DNA of 64,000 nucleotides. It comes from Bacteroidia bacterium. GTDB taxonomy: Bacteria; Bacteroidota; Bacteroidia; CAIKAF01. A model generated the notes under the pieces. It was given only the letters and a program-made list of their open reading frames with translations. It had not been told where the DNA came from and did no database searches. Of the stretch, positions 1-9,700 are shown in pieces (positions within the stretch are counted from its first letter, which is position 1; each line of letters opens with the position of its first letter). The translations under genes and the position numbers were made by a program. Location: positions 62,001-126,000 of the forward strand of contig JAUHWY010000006.1 in assembly GCA_030427255.1 (NCBI GenBank), read 5' to 3'.

Positions 1-204
1 AGTAGCCAAGGGGCCTACGCACGCAAAAGAAAGTAGTAAATTAAAAACCTCGAGGCTGTTTTACCATGGAACGTTCATTTGCCCCGGTCGAGGAGGTGTA
101 GCTTTGCGGAACCCCCGCAGGGCACCAAACACGCCATTGGGCAAGCAGGACCGCCGCAGGGGCGGTTAGAATAAAAGATTTTCCTATGGAACAGGGCCCA
201 AAAA
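1..204 (+). repeat. Structured intergenic element, copy E1
   Basis: The core GAGGAGGTGTAGC begins at 90 and runs into a small hairpin ending CCCCCGCAG at 120. The 3' part has GGTTAGAATA at 164-173 and ends GGAACAGGGCCCAAAAA near 204. TTGCCC (79-84) can pair with GGGCAA downstream of the core. The same blocks occur in E4, E6 and E7. The 5' boundary is unclear and may lie beyond the window edge. It sits just past the 3' end of the minus-strand thioredoxin gene. The gap holds no gene that I can see. Confidence 0.7.
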
Positions 205-230
205 TCAAGCCCCTAGCAGAAAATTAAAGC

Positions 231-758
231 TTAGAGTTCGCTTTTGAAATTTTGCATAAACTCCTCATAACTTTGGCTGAGGTAGGCGCCTGAGCCGAAG
301 AATTTCATGATGGGTTCCAAGTCGTTGGGGCCTTTGAAGCCGGGAAGCGGTTGCAGAAGGTTCATATCTTTATCCAGAAAGACTAAGGTTGGGTAGCTTA
401 GTTGTCCACCGGTGAGGGCAGCGGCGAGTTCGTGGTAACCGCGGCGACCTTGGGCTACAAACACATAATCGCGGCCTTTGAAATTGACTTTCTCGGCTTG
501 CTCGGCATCGAATTTTACGGGATAAAAATGCGTGTTTAGGTAGGTAGCAATGTGTGGATTGGAAAAAGTTCGCTGGTCCATAACCTTACACCAGCCGCAC
601 CAATCCGTGTACAAATCAATGATGACGGGACGCGGCTCCTTTTTATTGAGCTCTACGGCCTGGTCAAAGGTGTACCAATTGGGGGAGCTTGGGGCTTCGG
701 TTTGGGCTCCCAGACTCAAAAAAGACAGCATAAATAAAACCAGCGAAAACGTTTTCAT
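231..758 (-). CDS. Periplasmic thioredoxin-fold protein
   Basis: The protein has 175 aa. Residues 1-19 form a signal peptide ending LGAQ. A thioredoxin fold follows, with the redox motif WCGWC at 53-57 and the expected cis-proline segment SYPTLVF near 123-129. Both cysteines are present, so a disulfide reductase or isomerase role outside the cytoplasm is likely. The surrounding motif TDWCGWCKVMD is like that of DsbD C-terminal and DUF255-type thioredoxins. The substrate is unknown. It is monocistronic and separated from deoC by a short gap. The upstream box TATAATTA at 763-770 is only a weak -7 match. Confidence 0.85.
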   Translation of the reverse strand: MKTFSLVLFMLSFLSLGAQTEAPSSPNWYTFDQAVELNKKEPRPVIIDLYTDWCGWCKVMDQRTFSNPHIATYLNTHFYPVKFDAEQAEKVNFKGRDYVFVAQGRRGYHELAAALTGGQLSYPTLVFLDKDMNLLQPLPGFKGPNDLEPIMKFFGSGAYLSQSYEEFMQNFKSEL

Positions 759-825
759 AGCTTAATTATACGAAAATTTGAGTCCGGTGTTCGTGAAAAA
801 GCTGTTAAAAACGATGGAAAAGGCT

Positions 826-1599
826 TTAAATGCCCGGCAAATCCTTGCTATAAGCTTCAATAACGGCGTTGGCCAATCCACTGGCACCAATCCGGAAATG
901 GGCTGCGTCAATGTGGTCTCTGCCTGTTTCTGCCAAGTAAATATCCATATAGGTTTGAGCATCTTCCAAGGTTCGGATTCCTCCGGAGGCTTTAAAACCA
1001 CGTTGTTCTCCGTGGGCTTTTTCCCAGATATTCAGGGCGCGGCAAAAAATGGCCGCAGCGGTAGGGGTCGCCCCCAAATCGCTTTTTCCGGTGCTGGTTT
1101 TGAGGAAATCGGCACCGGCTTCGAGTACGGCATGTGCCGTTTCTCCAAGCAATAGCGGGTCGGCTATTTGACCGGACTCCAAAATAACTTTTAGGACTTT
1201 GCCGGCGCAAATACCTCTAACGGCTTGTACTTCCTTAAAGCAGGCTTGGGGCCCTTGCTCCAATAAAAGCCCCCGGTCAATGACCAAATCTATTTCGTCT
1301 GCTCCCCGGAGCACTGCGGCGCTCACCTCGTGCACTTTAAGGGGAATGCTTGCTTTTCCGGAAGGGAAGTTTCCGGCAACAGAAGCCACGGGAATGCCCA
1401 TGGGCCCAAACACCTCTTTGGCCGCTTCTACGTGGGTCGCATAGACACAAATTGCGGCCGGCACTAGCCTGCGGCCGGTGCGTTCGGCCACGCGTTGAAT
1501 GCGCCTGGACCATTCGCGCACATTGGCGGGGCTGTCTAAATCGTTGAGGGTAGTTATGTCTAAGGTGGCATAAAGCCGCTCCAGTCCTGCATTTGTCAT
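826..1599 (-). CDS. deoC: Deoxyribose-phosphate aldolase
   Basis: Class I aldolase (257 aa) that reversibly splits 2-deoxyribose-5-phosphate into acetaldehyde and glyceraldehyde-3-phosphate in deoxynucleoside catabolism. The Schiff-base lysine lies in FLKTSTGKSDLG (K167), the second active-site lysine in GFKASGGIRT (K203), and the acidic relay residue in DEIDLVID (about D104). Length and motif order fit the long (type II DeoC) group. The start ATG at 1599 is supported by a perfect -7 box four bases upstream. No other deoxynucleoside genes are adjacent. Confidence 0.95.
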   Translation of the reverse strand: MTNAGLERLYATLDITTLNDLDSPANVREWSRRIQRVAERTGRRLVPAAICVYATHVEAAKEVFGPMGIPVASVAGNFPSGKASIPLKVHEVSAAVLRGADEIDLVIDRGLLLEQGPQACFKEVQAVRGICAGKVLKVILESGQIADPLLLGETAHAVLEAGADFLKTSTGKSDLGATPTAAAIFCRALNIWEKAHGEQRGFKASGGIRTLEDAQTYMDIYLAETGRDHIDAAHFRIGASGLANAVIEAYSKDLPGI

Positions 1600-1603
1600 G
1601 GCA

Positions 1604-1611
1604 CAAAAATA
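1604..1611 (-). promoter_or_regulatory. -7 promoter box of deoC
   Basis: On the minus strand this reads TATTTTTG, four bases before the deoC ATG. A -33 TTG at the usual distance is not obvious. Confidence 0.55.
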
Positions 1612-1681
1612 CAGCTTTTGCCAAGGATTTGAAGCCGATGTGAGGCTTGGTATTACCTAAAGGAAATGCATAACCAAAGCC

Positions 1682-2461
1682 TTAGCTAAGGGATTCCGGA
1701 CAAAAACTCAATTTTAAATCAAATCCTTGGCCTTGGCCATGCCTTAAATAACCCAATTGATTGTGAAAAAACTGTAGGTTTTGGTGGCTGGTTTTGGGCA
1801 TGGGAATGTGGGTATGCCCATACAGCCACAAGCCTGGACAAAAAGTTTCCAACCGATTACCCAGGTCGGCACACAAGGCTTGTTGCATGGGGCCCCTTGC
1901 CGTTGAGGTAGGCAAAAGCGAGGGTAATGGCGCATGGTGGCTAAGGTAAATACGGGGCTGCGCGGACCTTTGAGCTCCCTCTTTCAACAAGAAACGGCAA
2001 TCGCTTTGGTGCAGGGCATGCATTTGCTCTACTTGAAAAGCATTTTTTCCGTACCGAATCAATTTAAAATCGGACAAACGGCTCTCCACCTTGCGCTTGT
2101 TGTGGGGGCTTATGGAAGTCCATAAAGTGGCTGCTATAAAGTGAAAGCCGTGGCTGGAAAAAGAGGCTTGATTAACCAAAAAGACTCTTGGGAAAAGCTC
2201 TTCCATTCTAGGGCTTAATGCCTCTGCCGCATTGCCATAATAGTATTCGTGGTTTCCCGGCAGCCAATAGACCGCTTCAAACTTTCGGCTTATATCCTCC
2301 CAAAACCAGGGCACTTGGTGCATTTGAGCAAAAGGCACAATATCACCACCCAACCATAGCAATGGTTTAATGGCGGGAATAGGGTTTTTCTTAAGCCATT
2401 CCCTGTTTTCCGGAAACTCTAGGTGCAGGTCGGAGACAAATTGAAAGCCTTGTGCAATCAA
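1682..2461 (-). CDS. Calcineurin-like metallophosphoesterase
   Basis: Cytoplasmic protein of 259 aa with all five two-metal phosphoesterase motifs in order: SDLHLEF (about 10-16), GGDIV (about 38), GNHEYY (about 68), SHHAP (about 174) and YGHTHIP (about 214). No signal peptide is seen. The substrate cannot be told from sequence. Candidates are a phosphodiester or a nucleotide such as those handled by related Icc/CpdA-like or UDP-diacylglucosamine hydrolases. The start overlaps the lepA stop by 4 bp, so the two genes are probably co-transcribed and translationally coupled. Confidence 0.85.
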   Translation of the reverse strand: MIAQGFQFVSDLHLEFPENREWLKKNPIPAIKPLLWLGGDIVPFAQMHQVPWFWEDISRKFEAVYWLPGNHEYYYGNAAEALSPRMEELFPRVFLVNQASFSSHGFHFIAATLWTSISPHNKRKVESRLSDFKLIRYGKNAFQVEQMHALHQSDCRFLLKEGAQRSAQPRIYLSHHAPLPSLLPTSTARGPMQQALCADLGNRLETFCPGLWLYGHTHIPMPKTSHQNLQFFHNQLGYLRHGQGQGFDLKLSFCPESLS

Positions 2462-4248
2462 CTGTCCAATTTAAGTACGGCCAAAAAAGCTTGTTGAGGA
2501 ATTTCGACACTGCCCACTTGACGCATGCGCTTTTTACCCTCTTTTTGTTTTTCAAGCAGTTTACGCTTACGGCTAATGTCGCCGCCATAACACTTTGCCG
2601 TTACGTCTTTGCGCAGCGCTTTAACGGTTTCCCGAGCAATAACTTTGGCTCCAATGGCTGCCTGAATAGCAATCTCAAACTGCTGGCGAGGCAAAAGCTC
2701 TTTGAGCTTTAGGCAAAGTTTTTTACCCAAATCAAAGGCATTGTCGCGGTGGATGAGGCTGGAAAGTGCGTCTACCTGTTCGCCATTGAGCATAATGTCG
2801 AGCTTTACTAAGGTAGAAGTCTTATAGCCGGAAGGATGGTAATCGAAAGAGGCATATCCTTTGGAAATGGTTTTGAGTCTATCGTAAAAATCAAATACAA
2901 TTTCGCCGAGGGGAAGCTCAAAGCTCAATTCCACCCGGTCTTGGGTGAGGTACACTTGATTTTTCATGATGCCTCGCTTTTCCATACAAAGCGTCATTAC
3001 CGGTCCTACGAATTCCGACTTGGTAATGATTTGGGCATTGATGTAGGGTTCTTCTACATATTCCAACAAGTTGGGCGACGGCAAATCGCTGGGATTGGTC
3101 ACCACCAAATCTTCGCCTTTTTTGGTATAGGCCTTATAACTCACGTTAGGCACAGTGGTAATTACGTTCATGTCGAACTCTCGCTCCAAGCGTTCTTGAA
3201 TGATTTCCATGTGGAGCATTCCCAGAAAGCCGCAACGGAAACCAAAACCTAGGGCCGCGGAGGACTCCGGTTCAAAGGTGAGGCTGGAGTCGTTGAGTTG
3301 CAGTTTGGACATGCACTCGCGGAGTTCTTCGTAATCGTCGGTATCTACCGGGTAAATGCCGGCAAAAACCATGGGTTTAACGTTTTCGAAGCCTTGAATC
3401 ATTTCGGTGCAAGGCTTGGCCACATGGGTAATGGTATCGCCAACCTTTACTTCCCGTGCGGTTTTAATGCCGGAAACAATATAGCCTACATCGCCGGCGG
3501 CGACGCTTTTTCGCGGAGAAATTTGGAGTTTAAGCACGCCCACCTCATCGGCGTCGTATTCTTTTTGGGTGGCCAAAAATTTAACCTTATCGCCTTTGTT
3601 CAAGGTACCGTTCATTACCCGGAAATAGGCAATAATGCCTCGAAAAGGGTTAAACACCGAGTCAAAAATCAGGGCTTGAAGGGGAGCGTCCGGATCTCCT
3701 TTGGGATGAGGAACGCGGTGTATAATAGCTTCCAGTATTTTATCCACACCTTGTCCGGTTTTTCCGGAAGCCGGCAAAATGTCTTCCAAATCGCAGCCAA
3801 TAAGGTCTACAATTTGGTCAGAAACCTCTTCGGGCATGGCGGAGGGAAGGTCCATTTTATTGAGTACCGGAATAATTTCCAAGTTATGCTCAATGGCCAG
3901 GTAGAGGTTAGAAATGGTTTGCGCTTGAATGCCCTGGGTGGCATCTACAATAAGCAGCGCTCCCTCGCAAGCTGCAATGGATCTTGAGACCTCATAGGAA
4001 AAGTCTACGTGCCCCGGAGTATCGATTAGGTTCAAGATGTAGGGCGTTCCCTCAAACTCATACTCCATTTGAATGGCTTTACTTTTAATGGTAATGCCAC
4101 GTTCACGTTCCAAATCCATATCGTCTAGGGTTTGCTCTTTGAGCTCCTTAGAGGTAATGGTATTGGTAACTTGCAACAAACGGTCGGCCAGGGTAGATTT
4201 TCCGTGGTCGATGTGTGCAATAATGCAGAAATTGCGGATATGCTTCAT
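2458..4248 (-). CDS. lepA: Elongation factor 4 (LepA)
   Basis: Translational GTPase that back-translocates or remodels stalled ribosomes. Chosen start is MKHIRNF at 4248; an upstream in-frame ATG at 4272 would add eight residues that the family lacks. The product of 596 aa matches the family length. Visible G-domain motifs are AHIDHGKST (11-19), GITIKS (G2), DTPGHVDFS (G3) and NKMDLPS (G4). The C-terminal LepA-specific domain has the conserved segment [19 protein letters not shown]. It lies between gldC and the phosphoesterase gene, all on the minus strand. Confidence 0.97.
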   Translation of the reverse strand: MKHIRNFCIIAHIDHGKSTLADRLLQVTNTITSKELKEQTLDDMDLERERGITIKSKAIQMEYEFEGTPYILNLIDTPGHVDFSYEVSRSIAACEGALLIVDATQGIQAQTISNLYLAIEHNLEIIPVLNKMDLPSAMPEEVSDQIVDLIGCDLEDILPASGKTGQGVDKILEAIIHRVPHPKGDPDAPLQALIFDSVFNPFRGIIAYFRVMNGTLNKGDKVKFLATQKEYDADEVGVLKLQISPRKSVAAGDVGYIVSGIKTAREVKVGDTITHVAKPCTEMIQGFENVKPMVFAGIYPVDTDDYEELRECMSKLQLNDSSLTFEPESSAALGFGFRCGFLGMLHMEIIQERLEREFDMNVITTVPNVSYKAYTKKGEDLVVTNPSDLPSPNLLEYVEEPYINAQIITKSEFVGPVMTLCMEKRGIMKNQVYLTQDRVELSFELPLGEIVFDFYDRLKTISKGYASFDYHPSGYKTSTLVKLDIMLNGEQVDALSSLIHRDNAFDLGKKLCLKLKELLPRQQFEIAIQAAIGAKVIARETVKALRKDVTAKCYGGDISRKRKLLEKQKEGKKRMRQVGSVEIPQQAFLAVLKLDS

Positions 4249-4293
4249 AAATAGTGCCTCAAATTTCGGCAAAAATGCGGTACTAGCCTTCGT

Positions 4294-4653
4294 TTAGGAT
4301 TTAGACCCACCGGTAAGTTCCAGCAATTCTGCCAGTCGACCACCAAAACGCCGCATTTCTTCGGCGGCTTCTTCATCTTGGGTGGCCCTTTGAAGAACAT
4401 CTGCAAGGCTCAGGAGGTTCTGATACACCATAGTGCGCATCTCTTCCACCATAAAATCTTTGTTCCACAAATCGATGCGCATGGTGTTGTTCTCTTTCAT
4501 ATCCCAGAGGGTCAACATCATGGCCTTAACTTCTCTTCGCGGCTCCATTTCGCCTTCGTCGGCAGTCCAACTCAAAGAAATGGGATTGTTGTCTTTGTCT
4601 AATCCTACGTGCAAATGGATGTCGGATTCCCGATCTATATTTCCGGCGCTCAT
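4294..4653 (-). CDS. gldC: Gliding motility protein GldC
   Basis: Small cytoplasmic protein of 119 aa. The opening DIHLHVGLDKDNNPISLSW and the segment MMLTLWDMKENNTMRIDLW are typical of GldC, which is found only in Bacteroidota. In Flavobacterium johnsoniae GldC is required for full gliding and is thought to stabilise GldB. The start overlaps the gldB stop by 4 bp, the classical gldB-gldC order. Gliding itself needs other gld and spr genes not in this window, so motility cannot be claimed from these two alone. Confidence 0.9.
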   Translation of the reverse strand: MSAGNIDRESDIHLHVGLDKDNNPISLSWTADEGEMEPRREVKAMMLTLWDMKENNTMRIDLWNKDFMVEEMRTMVYQNLLSLADVLQRATQDEEAAEEMRRFGGRLAELLELTGGSKS

Positions 4654-5675
4654 CTTCGTTTGGGTTTGTATTGGCTTTGTTCTAACATTTTTTGGGCGTC
4701 GCTTTCTTTAATCAGCGCTGCCAAGCTTTGGTCTTGCGTGTTCATCCAAGATTCTACTATGCGCCAGCCAATCCAAGTGGCTGCTCTTCCCGGAGATTCT
4801 GCCGGCATTCCGGAAGAAAAAGGGGCTTCGCCAATGTAGCGCTGCACGGTTCTGCTGTCGGTAGCGAATAGTTTTTGCTCCTCAATCAAATGTCCCCAGA
4901 TTTGGTATTCGTGCTCAATGCAAAATTTAACTTGAGCAGAGGTGAAGCCAAACAAAACGCTGTCGGCCACTTCTGGCATGCATCGTTTGGTAATGGCCAA
5001 AACTTTCCCCTGCCAAATCATTTCTTCCAACAAGCTCAATTCACCTTCTTTTTCCGGGGCAAATTCTAGGGTGCACCAAGCCTTTAACCCATCACACACC
5101 AAGTATTCCGGACTTCTCCGAGCTTTAATGTAGGCCGGCAGATGCGCTAAATAAGTGGATTGCGGACCCAAGTATTGATCCGGAGCAATATACAGCACGG
5201 AATCTAAAGGAACCACTACATAATTAAAGCCAAACAAATACATCGCTATGTCCGGAACATGCGCTTCGGGCAGGTAATAACGGTAGTAGCGAAAAGCGGT
5301 ATGAAAGGCGGCCTTTTCTTTTTCAAAATCGCCAAACACCTGCCGGGTGCTGTCGTACAAGCCTCCAATTTCTGAGTCTCTAAAAAAGCTGAGGTATTGG
5401 CTCATGATGGGCACCTGAGGTACAAAACCCAACAGCTCGGGACCATACAAATTCACAAATTCAGGATGCTCTAGTGCCAAACTGTCCAGGCACTGTTCCA
5501 AGGCCAAAGAGTCTTTGGCCCGTTCCATAAGGAGCCTGTCGAACCGGTGAAACCCTTGATTTATGGAAACCTTGCTAATGTCGGGGGGAGCATTTCCTCC
5601 ACATCCCCAAGCCAGGCTCAGCACAAACAAAAGCAGACCAAACGCTGCGGTGTAATTCCATTGCTTTGTACGCAT
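4650..5675 (-). CDS. gldB: Gliding motility lipoprotein GldB
   Basis: Outer-membrane-directed lipoprotein of 341 aa. Start MRTKQWNY at 5675 is preferred over the ATG at 5702. It gives a normal lipoprotein signal (hydrophobic stretch, then LSLAWGCGG with the lipidated Cys near residue 25), and a perfect -7 box sits four bases upstream. The body matches GldB, for example the region around RFDRLLMERAKDSLALE and a central YYRYYLPEAHVPDIAMY segment. GldB is needed for gliding in F. johnsoniae and is widespread in non-gliding relatives too. Confidence 0.88.
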   Translation of the reverse strand: MRTKQWNYTAAFGLLLFVLSLAWGCGGNAPPDISKVSINQGFHRFDRLLMERAKDSLALEQCLDSLALEHPEFVNLYGPELLGFVPQVPIMSQYLSFFRDSEIGGLYDSTRQVFGDFEKEKAAFHTAFRYYRYYLPEAHVPDIAMYLFGFNYVVVPLDSVLYIAPDQYLGPQSTYLAHLPAYIKARRSPEYLVCDGLKAWCTLEFAPEKEGELSLLEEMIWQGKVLAITKRCMPEVADSVLFGFTSAQVKFCIEHEYQIWGHLIEEQKLFATDSRTVQRYIGEAPFSSGMPAESPGRAATWIGWRIVESWMNTQDQSLAALIKESDAQKMLEQSQYKPKRR

Positions 5676-5679
5676 AAAG

Positions 5680-5707
5680 CAAAGGTACAACCAATGCGGC
5701 AATACAA
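5680..5707 (-). promoter_or_regulatory. Promoter of gldBC
   Basis: On the minus strand: TTG at 5707-5705, 17 bases, then TACCTTTG at 5687-5680, and four bases to the gldB ATG. It lies partly in the short gap after the icd stop, so gldBC can be transcribed independently of icd. Confidence 0.6.
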
Positions 5708-5713
5708 GCTTGC

Positions 5714-6943
5714 TTAAGCCAGACGCTGCTTAAGTTCCGTATCCAACGCAGCCAAAAACTCTTCGGTATACAAGTAATGGGTGCCATGTTCCACTTTATT
5801 GCCGTGGATGCAGATGGCCAAATCCTTGGTCATTTTACCGGCTTCAATGGTATCAATACAAACCTGCTCCAGTGTATTGCAAAAGTCAATAAGCGCTTGG
5901 TTGTTGTCCAACTTGCCACGGAATGCCAGACCGCGGGTCCAGGCAAAAATAGAAGCCACCGGATTGGTGCTGGTGGGTTTGCCCTGCTGATGCATGCGGT
6001 AGTGGCGGGTTACCGTTCCGTGAGCCGCTTCTGCTTCTAAGACTTCTCCGTCGGGAGTTACCAAGGTGGAAGTCATCAAACCCAAGGACCCAAAGCCTTG
6101 AGCCACGGTGTCTGATTGCACGTCACCGTCGTAATTTTTACAGGCCCATACAAAATTGCCGTTCATTTTAAGGGCAGAGGCTACCATGTCGTCAATTAAG
6201 CGGTGCTCGTAGTAAATGCCCTCGGCTTCGAAGCGGCTTTTGTAGTCCGCTTGGTAAATCTCTTCAAAAATGTCTTTGAACCTACCGTCGTACTTTTTAA
6301 GGATGGTGTTTTTGGTAGACAAAAACAAAGGCCACTTTTTCATGAGTGCCTGATTAAAGCAAGCATGCGCAAAACCGCGGATGGAGGCATCGGTATTGTA
6401 CATTCCCAAGGCTACTCCTCCGCCTTTGAAATCATAGACCTCAAACTCCATGGGTTCTCCTCCACCTTCGGGAGTGTAAGTCATGGTTAGCTTCCCCGGA
6501 CCGGGCACCACAAAATCGGTAGCACGGTATTGATCGCCAAACGCATGGCGGCCAATGCAAATCGGAGCCGTCCAGTTGGGCACCAACCGAGGCACATTGG
6601 AAGTTACAATGGGTTCGCGAAATACGGTACCATCCAAAATATTACGAATGGTGCCGTTGGGCGAGCGCCACATGCTCTTTAGCTTAAACTCCTCTACCCT
6701 GGCTTCGTCAGGGGTAATGGTGGCACACTTAATGCCCACGCCAAATTTACGAATGGCCATAGCGGCATCTACCGTTACCTGGTCGTTGGTTTCGTCGCGG
6801 TGCTCAATGCCCAAATCGTAATACTTGATGTCCAAATCAAGGTAAGGCAAAATGAGTTTGTCCTTAATAAACTTCCAAATGATTCGAGTCATTTCGTCGC
6901 CGTCGAGCTCTACAACGGGATTCGCTACGTGGATTTTGGCCAT
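5714..6943 (-). CDS. icd: NADP-dependent isocitrate dehydrogenase
   Basis: TCA-cycle enzyme converting isocitrate to 2-oxoglutarate and CO2 with NADP. The 409-aa product from MAKIHVANP (start 6943) belongs to the eukaryote-like homodimeric type rather than the E. coli type. It shows [14 protein letters not shown] near the N-terminus, the isocitrate-binding [12 protein letters not shown] loop and the NADP region GTVTRHYR. An upstream in-frame ATG at 7081 would add 46 unrelated residues inside the neighbouring gene and is rejected. Confidence 0.96.
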   Translation of the reverse strand: MAKIHVANPVVELDGDEMTRIIWKFIKDKLILPYLDLDIKYYDLGIEHRDETNDQVTVDAAMAIRKFGVGIKCATITPDEARVEEFKLKSMWRSPNGTIRNILDGTVFREPIVTSNVPRLVPNWTAPICIGRHAFGDQYRATDFVVPGPGKLTMTYTPEGGGEPMEFEVYDFKGGGVALGMYNTDASIRGFAHACFNQALMKKWPLFLSTKNTILKKYDGRFKDIFEEIYQADYKSRFEAEGIYYEHRLIDDMVASALKMNGNFVWACKNYDGDVQSDTVAQGFGSLGLMTSTLVTPDGEVLEAEAAHGTVTRHYRMHQQGKPTSTNPVASIFAWTRGLAFRGKLDNNQALIDFCNTLEQVCIDTIEAGKMTKDLAICIHGNKVEHGTHYLYTEEFLAALDTELKQRLA

Positions 6944-6947
6944 GAAT

Positions 6948-6955
6948 GAAAAATA
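6948..6955 (-). promoter_or_regulatory. Probable -7 box of icd
   Basis: Minus strand TATTTTTC, one mismatch to TAnnTTTG, four bases before the icd ATG. Confidence 0.4.
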
Positions 6956-6998
6956 TAAAATCGATGCCCGGCAAAAATGAGAAAAACTTTGTGATTTC

Positions 6999-7949
6999 CT
7001 ACTCCCTTTTACTGGCTTTCCACAGAGCCAACAAAGATTTAACGGAGGCAAAGCGGGTGCAATACCTTGGATCTTGCACACTTAAGGGAAGTTGGGTAGG
7101 TCGATCGGAAACCCTTTGAAACATTACCGATTCTTTAACCGAGTCCGGATAAGGGTGCCCCAAGCGCAGGAGCCCCTGCACCGCCAAAAACTGTTCCACA
7201 TCGGTCCAATCGGGATGCATTAATCCATCTTGCCAAAAATCTTCCCTTTCTTTCACAGACAAACCGGCCGCTGCCCAAATCCCGCCCCACCGCATGGGCA
7301 CGTGCGCACTTTCCCAGGCTTGCTGCAAAAAACTTCGAGGCACCGCCAAGGCCAAATCTCCGGCCCATGCCAAACCCAATACCTGCATGTAAAACAGGCT
7401 GTCGTTGGCCCCTCCCGGCGCGCTGCATGGAAGCTCCCAAAGCGGATTCAAGAGGCTTTGCATGGCCACGGAATCCCGCTCCAACCAAGCCTTTAACCCG
7501 GAAATCAAAAAAGATTCGGGTGCAAACATGGGAAACATGCTATGCAAACTTCCAAAGGCAGTAATCCGGTGCGACACCGGAATCATGCCCGTACCCGGAG
7601 TAGGCAGCAGGGGCCGTTTGGGGTGGTCTACCCGAAGCAACAAATACATGGTGTCTTGCGAAAAAGGAGGTACCGGATGCGGCGCATCGGCAGCACCCGC
7701 ACAAGCCTCCAAGGCAAAAAACCCTTGAATTTGGAACCGTTTATGCGGCGCCGAACCATGCACCACCTCCAAAAGCTCGCATTCAGGGCCCTTACCCAAG
7801 GTGTAGCTGCGCTGCTTGGCCTTAACCAAAGACAAACCCGAATAATCCAGCTGCCAAACAAAGGGCTCTTGCCAGTTTTGGGCTGCCAAACCGGACACCT
7901 GACCTAGAACAGCCAACATGAGCGCATGGCGAAAAAAGTGAAGCACCAT
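6999..7949 (-). CDS. Secreted protein of unknown function
   Basis: 316 aa with a Sec signal peptide (hydrophobic residues 8-21, cleavage near LAAQ). I recognise no family. The protein is rich in Trp, Pro and Leu. A paired Cys region ([15 protein letters not shown]) lies in the first third, and an alpha-helical second half contains several WAxG-type segments that may form helical repeats. There is no T9SS C-terminal domain and no lipobox, so a periplasmic location is the best guess. It is monocistronic, with a -7-like box TACCTTAG four bases before the ATG. Confidence 0.65.
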   Translation of the reverse strand: MVLHFFRHALMLAVLGQVSGLAAQNWQEPFVWQLDYSGLSLVKAKQRSYTLGKGPECELLEVVHGSAPHKRFQIQGFFALEACAGAADAPHPVPPFSQDTMYLLLRVDHPKRPLLPTPGTGMIPVSHRITAFGSLHSMFPMFAPESFLISGLKAWLERDSVAMQSLLNPLWELPCSAPGGANDSLFYMQVLGLAWAGDLALAVPRSFLQQAWESAHVPMRWGGIWAAAGLSVKEREDFWQDGLMHPDWTDVEQFLAVQGLLRLGHPYPDSVKESVMFQRVSDRPTQLPLSVQDPRYCTRFASVKSLLALWKASKRE

Positions 7950-7953
7950 ACCG

Positions 7954-7961
7954 CTAAGGTA
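7954..7961 (-). promoter_or_regulatory. -7-like box of the 7949 gene
   Basis: Minus strand TACCTTAG, one mismatch, four bases from the ATG. Confidence 0.4.
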
Positions 7962-8008
7962 GCAAATGTTGTGCCGTAGACGCGTTGCTTTTCGGGCGGC
8001 GATCCTGT

Positions 8009-8089
8009 CCTGACGCTGCGGTCAGGATTATAAACCCTCACGCTGCGGTCAGGATTGTAAACCCTGACTGTAACGTCAGCATTATTAAC
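8009..8089. repeat. Three 27-bp hairpin tandem repeats
   Basis: Units start at 8009, 8036 and 8063, exactly 27 bp apart. Units 1 and 2 read CCT(G/C)ACGCTGCGGTCAGG followed by ATTRTAAAC. In unit 1 the arms CTGAC and GTCAG pair. Unit 3 has a different loop but keeps paired arms (TGAC/GTCA) and the ATTATTAAC linker. The array lies just upstream of the 7949 gene. It looks like a REP-type palindromic repeat. No transposase is nearby. Confidence 0.75.
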
Positions 8090-8152
8090 TTGAAAACACA
8101 AGACGTCAATGATCTCATGTTGTTTCTGAGGCATTTAACTTGGCAATCAGGT

Positions 8153-8317
8153 GTTTTTTTGGGGGGCTGTTCCGGCCATTACTGCAAGTCCTCATTTGGG
8201 CGCTAAGGCTCCAGTGGCCTCCGGGGTCCCCCGAAGTATCGGGGGCCTCCTCGGCACACGGAGCCTAAGCTCCCAACTTGCGGGCTTTCCGTGCTGTCCG
8301 GGCCCCGAGAGCACGAA
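8153..8317 (-). repeat. Structured intergenic element, copy E2
   Basis: On the minus strand the element begins with GGGGCCCGGACAGCACGG. Its core is GAGGAGG, then the hairpin CCCCCGATACTTCGGGGG, then ACCCCGGAGG. It ends GGCCGGAACAGCCCCCC followed by seven A at 8159-8153. Here the core hairpin is a clean long stem where E1, E6 and E7 have a shorter one. It lies in the divergent gap between the 7949 and 8535 genes. Confidence 0.65.
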
Positions 8318-8534
8318 GCCATTCGCCGAAGGAAAAGAAGTTCCGCCTGGAGTTCATGGCATATCTAAGGATACAAAGCCAGCCTGCAGACCAACTCCCC
8401 ACGATTTATTTTTACACACATGGAGCGTCTAAGCACCAAATAGTGTTTTTTGGAGGAGGATGTATGGCAGGGATAGAGGCGATAGCCCGGTTCAGCCACC
8501 CTGAACATTTTGCGGCTTTGTTTATTTTTATACT
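8318..8534. other. Rest of the 7950-8534 gap
   Basis: No gene is supported here; short open frames crossing it are built on repeat sequence. It contains GGAGGAGG followed by GGATAGAGGCGATAGCC near 8448-8490, similar to the 5' part of E8, and a small hairpin GTTCAG-CCACC-CTGAAC near 8493-8509. This may be a degraded or fused second element. Confidence 0.35.
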
Positions 8535-9662
8535 ATGATTCGATCGACCTTATTTTTCCTTTTTCTAGCCGCTGCCGTGCAGGCGCAGAATTTTGCCATT
8601 GGCTACACCGAAGGGGCTTGGAACGACCCCGCCCGAAACCGCGATGTGGACTACGTGTGCTGGTATCCGGCCGATGCCGCAGGCCAAGACGTGGCCGTTG
8701 CCCAAGGCAGTTTTCCGGTGGTGGTGCTCGCCCATGGCTTTTTAACGGGAACCGCACCCTATCAAAACGTAGCCGATTCCTTGGTGCCTCTGGGCTATAT
8801 CTTGCTGCTTCCTGCCACTGAAACAGGCTTAACGCCCTCGCATGCAGCCTTAGGCCAAGACATGGTGTTTTTGGCCGAGCGCATACAACAAGCCCATGGC
8901 CAAAGCAGTTCCATGTGGTTTGGAAAAGTGGATCCGCGGATGGCAGCCGCAGGACATAGCATGGGCGGTGGGGCTACCTATTTGGCGACCTCCCAACCTC
9001 AGCAACCCTTTACCTGCAGCTTTACCTTTGCTGCTGCCGAAACATCGCCCTCCTCTTCTCAGGCCGCTGCCCAAGTTACGATTCCTTCGCTGTTGCTGGC
9101 AGGCTCCGAAGACGGCGTTACTCCGCCGGCTACCACCCAACAACCCATTTACAACAATTTGGCGGGCTGCAAAGTCATGTACTCCATCAATGGCGGCGGG
9201 CACTGCTATTTTATGAATCCGGATCCGCCTTGCGACTTTGGAGAACTGGCCACTCCACCCAGCCTGGATAGAACAAGCCAACAAATAAGGGCCTTCCGCG
9301 TGCTCCGACCCTGGCTGGCGACCTGGCTCAAGGATTCGTCAGGAACTGCTGTAGAAGCGGTTTTGAACAGCCCCGGTACAGATGCCGTGCAGCAGAATTG
9401 CAACACCTTATCCACCCAAAACGTAGGCGAAGTATCGGAATGGTTGGAATTGCGCAGCGATGGATTCGTTTGGAAAAAAGCCGGCAACTACAGCCTCCAA
9501 TGCCTGGACATGAATGGCCGTGTGGTGTATGCTACCGATACCTCAGCCCAGCCTGGCGATTTCTTTGCCTATCCCAAAAACCTGGCCCACGGCGTGTATG
9601 TGTGGACCTTGGCCCACGAAGGAGAATGGCGCAGGGTAAAGACCGTGCTGGGAAAACCATAA
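8535..9662 (+). CDS. Exported alpha/beta hydrolase, T9SS type
   Basis: 375 aa. Residues 1-18 are a signal peptide (ends VQAQ). The hydrolase fold follows, with oxyanion segment VLAHGF (64-69), the nucleophile in AGHSMGGG (Ser142), a likely acid in AGSEDGV (about 195) and the histidine in GGGHCYF (about 229). It resembles dienelactone-hydrolase, lipase or chlorophyllase-like esterases; the substrate is unknown. The last 75 residues (WLELRSDGFVW to the C-terminus, with LDMNGRVVY and GVYVWTL) match the T9SS sorting domain pattern, so export across the outer membrane is inferred. Confidence 0.8.
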   Translation: MIRSTLFFLFLAAAVQAQNFAIGYTEGAWNDPARNRDVDYVCWYPADAAGQDVAVAQGSFPVVVLAHGFLTGTAPYQNVADSLVPLGYILLLPATETGLTPSHAALGQDMVFLAERIQQAHGQSSSMWFGKVDPRMAAAGHSMGGGATYLATSQPQQPFTCSFTFAAAETSPSSSQAAAQVTIPSLLLAGSEDGVTPPATTQQPIYNNLAGCKVMYSINGGGHCYFMNPDPPCDFGELATPPSLDRTSQQIRAFRVLRPWLATWLKDSSGTAVEAVLNSPGTDAVQQNCNTLSTQNVGEVSEWLELRSDGFVWKKAGNYSLQCLDMNGRVVYATDTSAQPGDFFAYPKNLAHGVYVWTLAHEGEWRRVKTVLGKP

Positions 9663-9700
9663 AGGAGTGAAAAGCAACAGTTTGGGAGCAACAGGAGGTA

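Noticed and set aside
3298..3987. 229-aa plus-strand open frame
   Set aside because: Lies wholly inside lepA on the other strand; a codon-bias shadow.
7985..8538. Short plus-strand open frames in the gap before 8535
   Set aside because: They are translations of the 27-bp hairpins and element E2.
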